The notes beneath the pieces are model-generated. The model was not told the origin of the DNA, did not search any database, and was given only the letters and a program-made list of their open reading frames with translations. A stretch of DNA of 64,000 nt from Sternotherus odoratus (Eukaryota > Chordata > Testudines > Kinosternidae): positions 1-64,000 of the forward strand of contig JAVMKO010000165.1 of NCBI GenBank assembly GCA_032164245.1, in the 5' to 3' direction. Of the stretch, positions 33,702 through 42,682 are shown piece after piece. Within the stretch, counting starts at the first letter, position 1. Each line of letters opens with the position of its first letter. The translations under genes and the position numbers were made by a program.

Positions 33702-34078
33702 GCACCCTGTGCGGTCTCTGTGGGAACTTCAACGGCGACAAGGGAGACGAGCTGATCAGGAAGGACGGCAGTGTGGCCCCAAATGCAACGGCCTTTGGGC
33801 AGAGCTGGCAGGTGGCAGAGACGCCCGGCTGCACCGAAGCTAACAAGGGTGAGTGCTCCAGCCTAGTGTCCAGCTAGAGGAAAGAGAGGCGAATCCGCGG
33901 GGAGTGTGGGATGATCCTAGCGAGTAATCCTAGGGCCCCTCTGACAGCACCACTGCAAAGCGCCACTGAGGGCTACTTCCAACGCGGCCCGTACGACTAC
34001 TGCTCCTTCAGGGGGCTGCAGGCTGCCGTGTGCCAGATCCTCACCTCGCCAGGGGACTGCAGAGCTCTGGAGATCTGA
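33702..34078 (+). pseudogene. vWFD-C8-like exon pair (FCGBP/zonadhesin type), unit A
   Basis: Exon 33702-33848 (acceptor CCTACGCAG, donor AAGG|GTGAGT) reads GTLCGLCGNFNGDKGDELI and then KDGSVAPNATAFGQSWQV: the CGLCGNFNG core of a von Willebrand factor D domain. Exon 33948-34078 (acceptor CTCTGACAG) joins in frame and reads PLQSATEGYFQRGPYDYCSF, then QAAVCQILTSPGDCRALEI and a stop, resembling a partial C8 region. Such domains occur in secreted mucin-like proteins such as FCGBP. Here the C8 part is cut short by TGA, most cysteines of a C8 are missing, and no other exons of such a large gene are present, so it is a fragment. Confidence 0.72.
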
Positions 34079-34359
34079 GACCTTCTGCAGCAGACTGGGC
34101 CAGCTGGGGCATTCCCCGTGCGCTGGACATTGGTCTGGGCTAGAGAGAAACCGTGGCACTGTGCTCTTCCTAATGGAGAGCCAGGAGGGCTCAGGAAGGG
34201 CTCCTGGGGGCACAGAAGGGGGTGCCCTGAGGAGCACAAGCTGCGGGGATCCCAGGGGCTGGACAGAGAGATTGGGGTGGGGTCCCCAGCAATGGGGGTG
34301 GCATGCAGCCCACAGAACGGGGGAGGGGCTTGATGAAATCTGTCTTTAAAATAATAGAC

Positions 34360-34740
34360 CCCGGCTCAGCCCCAAGTTAGAATTATTTCATTATTTTATT
34401 GCCATAATGCTGGGCACCCCCATCCTGGACCAATCCCCCATTGTGCCTGGCTCTGCACTTTATTACTGCTACTTCTTTGGTGCATTATGGTAGCTCCAGT
34501 CCTGGATCAGGCCCCATTGTGCCAGGTGCTGTACATTATTATTGCTGTTTATTAGGTGTTTTACGGTAGCACTCAGGCACACCAGTCACGGCCCAGGGTT
34601 TTATTGTGCAGGGGGCTGTACATTTCTTAGCATATTATGGCAACGCCCAGGCACCCCAGTCACAGCCCAAGTCCCTATGTGCCAGGCACTGTACAAACCC
34701 AGAAAAAGAGACTGTCCCTGCCCCGAAGACCTGCCCACCT
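34360..34740. mobile_element. Repeat fragment with three related sub-units (unit A)
   Basis: Three related stretches of about 110-130 bp share TTATTGC...TGGTA/GCAAC and GCACCCCCATCC/GCACACCAGTCA text and end with CTGTACAAACCCAGAAAAAG and GACTGTCCCTGCCCC. I recognise the last part as a frequent reptile repeat, class unknown. Confidence 0.5.
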
Positions 34741-34839
34741 AGGTACAATAGAGCCCTGTTTCTATGAACATCCATCTTAGAACCGCTCCTCCGCCTCCAA
34801 ATGTGACTTCAGCCCTTCCACTGACATTCAAGGAGCTGC

Positions 34840-35110
34840 AGAGGTTTGAACAGACCCTGGGCTGAGGCAGGACCAAGTCACCCGAGACCAGCCCTGACAG
34901 GTGTTTGTCCAGCCTGGGCTTAGCCACCGCCAGTGACGGGGATCCCACGGCCTCCATGGGAAGCCTGGTCAGAGCTGAACTCCCCTGCTAGTTGGAAAGC
35001 TTGTTCTAATATCCCCCTTGCTGCAGAATGAGCCTGTTCCTGCTTGTCCTGTCCCAGTGGACGTGGAGAACGAGTACTGGAATAGCACAGGAGCATGGCT
35101 CCTGGAGCAG
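34840..35110 (-). mobile_element. CR1 3' fragment (unit A)
   Basis: Contains CAGGTGTTTGTCCAGCCTGG, GGGATCCCACGGCCTCC, GGAAAGCTTGTTCTAATATC and GTGGACGTGGAGAACGAGTA, the conserved CR1 antisense tail known from birds and reptiles. Copied at 52165-52435. Confidence 0.75.
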
Positions 35111-36200
35111 GTTACCAACCTGTCCTGCAGTGGCTGAAGCCCCTGAGTATCAACTTCAGGGCAGACTGGTAGAGCCCAGGCACATCCCCCAAATTGTGGT
35201 GAGTGCTAGACTCAGATTTCACCAACCAGTTATCACGTGTAAACCACTCAGGCCCTATAACAGCCTAAGCACGGAGTCACAGCCACTCTCCTTGGATACT
35301 TTGACCCCACACTCACCTTTATGACCGATGGCCCCGTACCAGTAATACTCAGGTTACTGCCACTCCCAAAGGACCAGCCCCCTCTGACCTCACTGCAAAG
35401 GCAATGCTTCTATAGGGTTACCATATAGCCAGGCTTTCCCGGACGAGACCTCCGACGTCCTCCGATCTCTGTCCAGGCAGATTTTTTAAATATGAACAAA
35501 TGTCCATGAGTTTTCCTTGCTCGTCCCCACAATTCTCGGCATCCCCTAATCGAGGAATGTGGGTTCACTGGTTTGACACCTTTACTTCTGCGCTGCTACT
35601 GGCGGTGGTGCTGCCTTCAGTGCTGGGGGGCTGGTGAGCGGCGGCTGCTGGCCAGAGGCCCAGCTCTGAAGGGTTCGCCAGTGCCAGCAGCAGCACAGAA
35701 GTGAGGGGGGGATGCTAAGGGGTTGGAAAGGGCTGACTGCATGTTTGATTCCCATTTATTTTTGAGGCCATTACACTTGTTATTTATAATTGTTAGATAT
35801 TCAAAGTAGAAAACAAGTACAGTAGAAACTGTATCCCCCATCGCCCCTCCATCTTCCCTTCCTTCCATCTGTGTCCTCTATCTGGGAACTTGAAATATGG
35901 TAACCTCCACTTGGAGCCTGTCGTATAGTAAACCATCTACAGGTTCACTGTGTAGGAAAAGGAAAGGAAGAGTTATTGACAAGGTTGAAACAGGTGAACA
36001 TAGATGGACACAAATAAGTTCCAATCTTAAGTGCTGAATAGTAATAGCAGCTTCTCTAATAAGTGAGCTCTATACGTCCGGTAGGGCCAACCCAGGCTAA
36101 GCACTGGGGATCTTTTGCTTGTGCTTAGTAATCCCAGCCCTACAGAGTCCAAGTGGCACAGAGCTACAGTTCCTCCTTGTTAGGGCTTATTATCCACTTG
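35110..36200. other. Unique-looking DNA with a possible short element at 35417
   Basis: AGGGTTACCATATAGCCAGG at 35417, with TTTCCCGGACGAGACCTCCG, resembles the start of a short TIR element common in turtles, but its other end is not clear. The rest, to 36200, shows no gene signal. Confidence 0.4.
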
Positions 36201-36207
36201 CACTTTT

Positions 36208-36468
36208 AGGGTATGTCTACACTGGAATTAGACCAGTTGACTTGGGCTCACAGGACTCGGGCTAAGGGGCTGTTTAATTGTGGTGTAGACATTTGGACAC
36301 AGGCCGCAGCACAAGCTCTGGGACCCTTCCACTTTCCCCATTCCTAGAGCCCAGCCCCAGCCTGGATGTATAGATAGCAATTAAACAGTCCTTACCCAAC
36401 CCCCGTGAGCCCAAGTCAGCTGGCACGGGCCAGCCCCCGGGGTTTTAACTGCAGTGTAGACATACCCT
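36208..36468. mobile_element. Short TIR element (AGGGTATGTCTACACTG), unit A
   Basis: The left TIR AGGGTATGTCTACACTG and right TIR CAGTGTAGACATACCCT are perfect reverse complements. The interior is itself near-palindromic (GACTTGGGCTCACA against GAGCCCAAGTCAGC, GCTGTTTAATTG against AATTAAACAG). Family also at 27428. It is copied in unit B. Confidence 0.92.
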
Positions 36469-36597
36469 GAGCTGCAAACTCAGCTGATGGGGAGGAATTC
36501 AGTTGCACAACTCCTCTTCATGAGTGGGAACGCAATCAGCAGTCTTTTGGCCTCGTTGACGTTCCACAAGAGTTCATTGGGTGTCCATGGGCCTCCT

Positions 36598-36697
36598 AGG
36601 GTGACCAGATGTCCCGATTTTATAGGGACAGTCCCAATTTTGGGGGCTTTTTCTTATATAGCCACCTCTTACCCCCCACCTCCTGTCTGATCACCCT
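36598..36697 (+). mobile_element. Short TIR element (AGGGTGACCAGATGTCCCG), unit A
   Basis: Left end AGGGTGACCAGA, right end TCTGATCACCCT, with ATTTTATAGGGACAGTCCC between. Best-preserved member of the family in the window. Confidence 0.88.
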
Positions 36698-36699
36698 AG

Positions 36700-37100
36700 G
36701 CGGGACATAACACCTTTTGGAGGAGATCAGCACTTCACACTCATTAATGTCTCTCTCCTGTCTGGCAATTTACACAGTCATGTATGTGTGCGTGTATGTA
36801 TGCCTATGCACGTGATTCATACAGGGCCCACAGTTGTTGAACACAAAGGCCAAACTGGATGGACAAACTGTGTAATGGCCAGGGAATATAGTCTCCTAGG
36901 AGGAGAGCAGACTATCAAAGAAGGCAAAAATGTAACACAATTCATTTTCTTGTCCTTTGTCAATTCTGTATTCTGTGTTAGTACTGATCCCACACATGGA
37001 CTAGAGTGGTTTAGATTTACAGTATCCCAGGATAGCATAAAAATGATTGTGAGAATTAAAATGTGGCCATTTCGTTGTTCACTTTCACTCTGGTTTCTAC
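36700..37100. other. AT-richer unique DNA
   Basis: No repeat or exon recognised. The open frame at 36788-37105 has no motif and no splice context. Confidence 0.5.
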
Positions 37101-37107
37101 ACTAGAG

Positions 37108-37957
37108 CAGCGGTCGCCAACAGGTGGTCTGCGGACCACTGGTGGTCCGCGGGAAAATTTTAGTGGTCCGCGGGGCCGGGCTCCATCATGGCCACCCCTC
37201 CACGCAGGCAAGAGGCTGCGGGCCTCCCCGTCTCCCGCCGCGCGAGCCGGGGGGCCCGAGCCACGCCGCGTTGCTGAGGCCGGTAGGGGGGCCGAGCCGC
37301 GCCGCTGAGGAGGGGGGGAAGGGGGGACCGCTGCGCCGCGCCGCTGAGGAGGGGGGGAAGGGGGGACCGCCGAGCCGCGCCGCTGAGGCGGGGGGGGGGG
37401 GAAAGGGGCCGCCAAGCTGCGCCGCTGAGGCTGGGGGGGGAAGGAGGGGCCGCTGCGCCGCGCCGCTGAGGCCGGAGGGGGGGAAGGAGGGGCCGCCGCG
37501 CCGCGCCGCTGAGGCCGGAGGGGGGGAAGGAGGGGCCGGCGAGCCGAGCCGCTGAGGCCGGGGGGGGCGGAGGGGGCCGGCGAGCCGAGCCGCTGAGGCC
37601 GGGGGGGGGAGGGGGGCTGCCGAGCCCGGGGGGGGGGGATGAGCCGCGCCGCTGAGACCGGGGGGGGGCAATCCCCGTCGCTGAGGCCGGAGGGGGGCCG
37701 AGCCACACCGTGCTGCTGAGGCGGGGGGGGGGCCGAACCGCGCCGGTCGAGCGGGAGGGAGCCGTGCCGGTTGAGAGGGGGGGGGCCGCGCCGGTCGAGC
37801 GGGGGGGGCGGGTCCCACGCCGGTCGAGCGGGCCCGCGCCGGTCGAGCGGGGGGGGCCCACGCTGGTCGAGCCGGGGGGCCCCTGCGTCGAGCGGGGGGG
37901 GCCCCCGCGCCACGCCACTTTAGTGGTCCCTGAAGACCAAAAGGTTGGCGACCACTG
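37108..37957. mobile_element. hAT element with 8-bp TSD and GC-rich tandem interior (unit A)
   Basis: TIRs CAGCGGTCGCCAAC and GTTGGCGACCACTG are flanked by perfect 8-bp target duplications CACTAGAG at 37100-37107 and 37958-37965, diagnostic of hAT. Subterminal sequences repeat GTGGTCC(G/C). The interior 37200-37900 is a G-rich tandem array (units with GCCGCGCCGCTGAGG and GGGGGGAAGGAGGGGCCG) and encodes no transposase. It is a non-autonomous element whose interior has become or captured a minisatellite. Confidence 0.93.
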
Positions 37958-38192
37958 CACTAGAGGTCATTACTTTCCCCTTTCTTTTCCTCATTCACCT
38001 GATCTTAATCAGTTATTTGATCAAGTTCTACACTCCAGATTTCCTGTCCTATCCATTGCTGTCTGCTTCTAGCATTCAATACTATTGAGTATATATCCTT
38101 AATTTCCTATCTCCATAGGACTAATCTCATTATAATAGTGTGTTAATGGATCTCCTTCAGTCTATATGCTGTATAGATTTTATATATATATA

Positions 38193-38878
38193 CTAGCATA
38201 AGTGCCCGGCGCTGCTCGGGTCAGTCGGAGGTGGGGAGGTGGCAGACAGCTGACACCCCCTGACCAACCCCAACACCTCACCCCTCACCCACCCCGACAC
38301 CTTCCCACCCCCCAAGCAAACCCGACACCCCCACCTCACCCCCCGACCGAACCCGAACCCCCACCTCACTTACCGTCCCACCAAACCCAACTCAGATCCG
38401 TCGCAGGGGGGGAGGGGGCCCAGAGCCGAGGGATTCCGGGGACCTTCGCAGGTGGGGGGCGGCACAGAGCTGATGGATTCTGGGGTTCCGTTTGGAGGGG
38501 GGAGGGGCAGAGAACTGAGGGATCTCCGGGGTTCCGTTGGGAGGGGGGAGGGGCAGAGAACTGAGGGATCTCCGGGGTTCCGTTGGAGGAGGGAGGGGTG
38601 AGCTGAGCGAGTGAGGTGTCTGTTGGAGGGGGGTATTATGACATCATCACCACCTAACTGCCCAGCTGATGTGATTGGCCCTTAAAGACTTTCACCCCTG
38701 GGGGGCGTCAGAGGTGAGATCCGAAAATTTTTCGACCCTTACCAAGATCTAGACCCCAAGACCCCTCACTGTACCAAAATTCAAGTCTCTGGCTCAAACG
38801 GTGAGGGAGGACTTCGCAGTCATACGTACATACATACATACACCACCTGACTTTTATATAGATAGATAGATAGATAGA
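38193..38878 (-). mobile_element. Helitron-like non-autonomous element (unit A)
   Basis: Read on the minus strand it starts TC after A (TCTATCTATCTATCTATATA) and ends CCCGAGCAGCGCCGGGC (a 5-bp-plus hairpin), then ACTTATGCTAG before T. TC start, subterminal hairpin and CTAG|T end are the Helitron signature. It shares its first 300 bp with 14533-15225. Its interior has CAGAGAACTGAGGGATCTCC repeats. Confidence 0.85.
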
Positions 38879-38879
38879 T

Positions 38880-39110
38880 TACAGGCTGAAAATCTGTTCC
38901 TAACTTCCACCGTGTAACAAAAAGGTAAAACAATAGAGTAAGAATGCAGGTTGCAGTCCTAAAATTGATGTTCCAGATTTACAAAGAAAGTCAATATCCC
39001 TGAAATTTCATCTTTGGGTGTTCGCGTTGCTGCATGCTTGTGCAAGACGAACCTAAAAAGGAGAAAGATTAACCAATAACAATTGTAATGAACACATGCT
39101 GCCATATCCT
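38880..39110. other. Short unique spacer
   Basis: AT-richer sequence between the Helitron and the hAT element. Nothing recognised. Confidence 0.5.
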
Positions 39111-39114
39111 AAAG

Positions 39115-39774
39115 AAGGGGTGGGCAAACTACGGCCCGGGGGCCGCATCCAGCTCTCCAGATGTTTTAATCCGGCCCTTAAGCTCCCTCCAGGGAGCGGG
39201 TCCAGGGCTTGCTCTGCTCCAGCTGGGAGCTTGCCCCACTCCGCGCAGCTCCTGGAAGCAGCAGCATGCCCCTCTTCCGGCTCCTGTGCGTAGAGATAGC
39301 CAGGGGGCTCTGCATGCTAGGTCCACCCCAAGTGCTGCCCCCACAGCTCCTATTGGCCAGGAACCACAGTGAATGGGAGCTGCAGAGGTGGCACCTGAAA
39401 ACGGGCAGCACACAGAGCACAGAGTTGCTTGGCCGCGCTTCCACATAGGACATAATGGGGGACATGCTGCTGCTTCTGGGAGCTGCTTGAGGTAAGTGCC
39501 ACCCGGAGCCTGCACCCTTGACCCCCTCCCATGCCCCAAACCCCTGCCCCAGCCCTGATACCCCTCCTGCTCACGAACCCCTTGGTGCCAGCCCAGAACA
39601 CCCTCCAGGCACCCCCAACCCCTCATTCCCAGCCCCACTCCATAGCCCGCAACCCCAGCTAGGGCCCTCAGCCACTCCTTCACCCCAACCCCCAATTTTG
39701 CAAGCATTCATGGCCCACTATACAATTTCCATACACAGATGTGGACCTCTGGCCAAAACATTTGCCCAACCCTG
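39115..39774. mobile_element. hAT (Charlie-like) non-autonomous element with TSD (unit A)
   Basis: Left end AAGGGGTGGGCAAACTACGG, from a CAGGGGTGGGCAAACTACGG ancestor. Right end TTTGCCCAACCCTG. Flanking 8-bp duplications TCCTAAAG at 39107-39114 and 39775-39782 are identical. CGGCCCGGGGGCCGCATCC is the typical start of this family. The middle holds GC-rich text with AAGCAGCAGCATGCCCC and ATTGGCCAGGAACC. No transposase. Confidence 0.9.
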
Positions 39775-39784
39775 TCCTAAAGCG

Positions 39785-40115
39785 ACCTACACTGGAAAAA
39801 ACAGAGGGCATGTTCACCCTTGAGTTAAATCCTAAGTACTACGGGTAGCTCTCTCCCACTCCGGAAAGCACTGTTTGTATACAGACCACTTGAGTTAAGC
39901 CCCAAGTCTGTGTATTTTCCCAACTAGCTGAACAGACCCACAACGTGTAAAACCATATTTTCTGGGTGTGCCAAGATCCAGGCAGAGCTGAGAGGAAAGG
40001 AATTTAAGAAGAGAGATGACTGGCAGAGTCTAATGGAAACTGAAGCCCGTTAACTTAACTACAGGGACAATAGCAATGCTAGGCACCACCACAAACTAGT
40101 TGCAATTCATAGCCA
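39785..40115. other. Unique-looking spacer
   Basis: No recognised exon or repeat. Confidence 0.5.
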
Positions 40116-40117
40116 AG

Positions 40118-40345
40118 TACCGTATTTTTCGTCTTATAGGACGCTCCGGCCTATAAGACGCCCCCTCGTTTTTTAATAAAAAATCCGGACAAAAAAAAAA
40201 AAAAAAAAAAGCGTCCCGGTTCCCCCCTCCCCGGCGCGGGCGGGCTGCCGAGGTTCCCCCCTCCCCGCCGGACCAAAAAAAAAAAAAGCGCCTCGCTCTC
40301 CCGTCCCCGCCACGCGGGCGGGCTGCCGGGAGTGCTCCCTCAAGA
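40118..40345. mobile_element. Short element with CGTCTTATAGGACGC ends plus A-tracts and GC-rich module (unit A)
   Basis: TACCGTATTTTTCGTCTTATAGGACGC begins an inverted pair, CTTATAGGACGC with GCCTATAAGACGCC. After TTTTTTAATAAA come two A-tracts, each followed by GC-rich text (CCGGTTCCCCCCTCCCCG, CCTCGCTCTCCCGTCCCCGC). That GC module is shared with 9450-9560, where the element ends are different. Confidence 0.65.
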
Positions 40346-40514
40346 CACTCAAGACAAAGAGAATTCAGGCTCTGAAGCCAAGGGGGAAACTACAGTCGGA
40401 GAGAGGCAAACTATGAAAATACCCTGAAGTCTCCGCACAGCTGGCGGTTTTACACATTTCCCCCTTTCAAAAGAAATTCTCTCCCCAGTGTGTGGTCTCC
40501 CCCACAGAAACAAC

Positions 40515-41240
40515 TTAACCCGACCCGTCCCCATGCCCCCCCCAGGTCCCTCCCCCTCCCTCCTCCTCAGGTCCCCCTCCCCCCACATCCCTCCCCCTCC
40601 CTCCTCCTCAGGTCCCCCTCCCCCCACATCCCTCCCCCCGCCCCCGACATCCCTCCCCCTCCCTCCTCCTCAGGTCCCCATACCCCCATACCCCCCACAT
40701 CCCTCCCCCCGCCCCCGACATCCCTCCCCCACCTCCTCCTCAGGTCCCCCTCCCCCCATACCCCCCACATCCCTCCCCTCGCCCCTGACATCACTCCCCC
40801 TCCCTCCTCCTCAGGTCCCCCTCCCCCCATACCCCCCACATCCCTCCCCCCGCCCCCGACATCCCTCCCCCTCCCTCCTCCCCAGGTCCCCCTCCCCCCA
40901 TACCCCCGACATCCCTCCCCTCGCCCCCGACATCCCTCCCCCTCCCTCCTCCTCAGGTCCCCCTCCCCCCATACCCCCCACATCCCTCCCCCCGCCCCCG
41001 ACACCCCTCCCCCTCCCTCCTCCCCAGGTCCCCCTCCCCCCATACCCCCCACATCCCTCCCCCCGCCCCCAACATCCCTCCCCCTCCCTCCTCCTCAGGT
41101 CCCCCTCCCCCCATACCCCTCCCCCACATCCCTCCCCCCGCCCCCGACATCCCTCCTCCTCAGGTCCCCCTCCCCCCATACCCCCCACATCCCTCCCCCC
41201 GCCCCCGACATCCCTCCCCCTCCCCAGGTCCCCCTCCCCC
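40515..41240. repeat. 71-bp pyrimidine-rich minisatellite (unit A)
   Basis: CAGGTCCCC landmarks at 40812, 40883, 40954 and 41025 are 71 bp apart. The plus strand is almost pure C and T, broken mainly by CAGG, CATACC, CACATCC and CGACATCC. Each unit presents a pyrimidine tract followed by CAG|GT. Long open frames on both strands (to 332 codons) are artefacts. Confidence 0.93.
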
Positions 41241-42682
41241 ACCTCCTCCCTCAGAAACACCCGCTGCTCGCTGCCCCCCCCGCTCACCGGGGCAGGCTAC
41301 ACTGGAAGGCGGGAGAGCGGGCGGGGCCCGGGTCAGAGGAGCCGAGACAACGACGCTGCCCCCGCCCCGTGAGGACCCGCCCCCCCCTCCGCGGCACGGG
41401 GGAGGCAGCGGAGAAAAGGGGGGGTCCTGGGAGGGGAACCCCAAAGCAGGCGCGAGGTACTGGGGGCGGGTGCCACTGCAGGGTATAGGGGGCACCCTTC
41501 ACCTGCCTCACCCCCTCCATGCCATGGGGTTCTGTGCACCCCACTTTCCCTCTCCCCCCTCCACCGGGACCCCTATTTTGTAGGCTGTAAGGGCTGGGTA
41601 TCCCCCCCGTAAGCCACGACCCATGTCCCTGTTGGGGCACCCCCTGATACTGGGGGGCTCTATGCAAATGAGGCGTCCTATACCAAGGAGTGGGGGTGAG
41701 TTGCATAACATGGCACCACCGGGGAAGGAGCAAAATCGGGCCCACTCCCTCGCCATGGCAATCAGATTCGTGGGGGGCAGGGGTTAGGGGGCAGTGACCC
41801 GCACGTTCACAGGGGCCACCGGTGAATCAATGAGGGGCCTCCAGCTCTTTCACTTGCATAAGCCCCGAGGGCGGGGCGAAGTCCGGGCGTTAAGGATGTC
41901 CATTTCACCTTAACTCTGCCCCCCCGCCTATGCGTTTGGCTACAGCCCCCTCGTTGGCTGGGTTCGAGACTCTAGAACCCCAGCACAGGCCCCTTTCTTT
42001 TGAGCTGCGGAGGAGGTTGGTCACAACAGTAGGTTGTTATCCTCTAGGCAGATCCAGACACCCCAGGGCGGGGCGGGGGCATGTGAATGTCAAGAATCTG
42101 GACAACTGAATTCTTAGGCTTTCCTCTGGGAGGGCAGTGGGGGCTGGTGGGTCAGAGCAGGGGGGGCTGGGAGCCAGGCGTCCTGGGTCCTCTCCCCACC
42201 TCTGGAAGGGGAGTGGGGCCTAGCGGTTAGAGCACGAGGCGGTTGGGAGCCAGGACTCCTGGGTTCTCTCCCTGACTCTGGGACAGGAGTGGGGGCTGGT
42301 GGGTTTGATCAGAGGGGAATCGGAGCCAGGACTCCTGGGTTCCCAGCTCGGGGAGGGGGTTAGTGTATCCGCCCTGGGCATGTGCCCCATATCGGGGGGA
42401 GGGGCGCCTCTTCCCCCTCCCTTGCCCAGCCCTGCCCCCAGCCATCGCAATTCGCATGGGGTGACTCCCTCGCACGTCGGCGCGTGCAGCCAGCGTGTGA
42501 GCACGTGCAAGATTCCCACCAAGCTCACTCCCGACCCACAGCCCCTGCCCTGCCCCTGCCACACCTGGGCCAGTGCCCCTCACTCCTGCCTTACAGCCCT
42601 ACACTGCCTCTCGGGAGCAGGGGGCACAGAGATGTAGCTGGACTGCATCCAGTGGAAGTGGGGGGCACTGGGGGTCATGCTG
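41240..42682 (+). repeat. Shared block, copy in unit A
   Basis: Homologous to 23570-24940. It has the octamer ATGCAAAT at 41662, TTGCATAAC at 41700, a CACTTGCATAAGCCCC site near 41850 and 75-bp tRNA-like units at 42120-42350. It ends after GGGGTCATGCTG, then jumps directly into minisatellite III in mid-unit. Confidence 0.87.

Noticed and set aside
37056..37960. Proline/arginine-rich minus-strand frames of 260-300 codons
   Set aside because: They lie inside the GC-rich interior of the hAT element and shift with G-run length between units A and B.
40488..41488. Proline-rich frames of about 300 codons on the plus strand and glycine-rich frames on the minus strand
   Set aside because: They are produced by the 71-bp pyrimidine array. 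All frames are open and low-complexity, and the length changes with repeat count.
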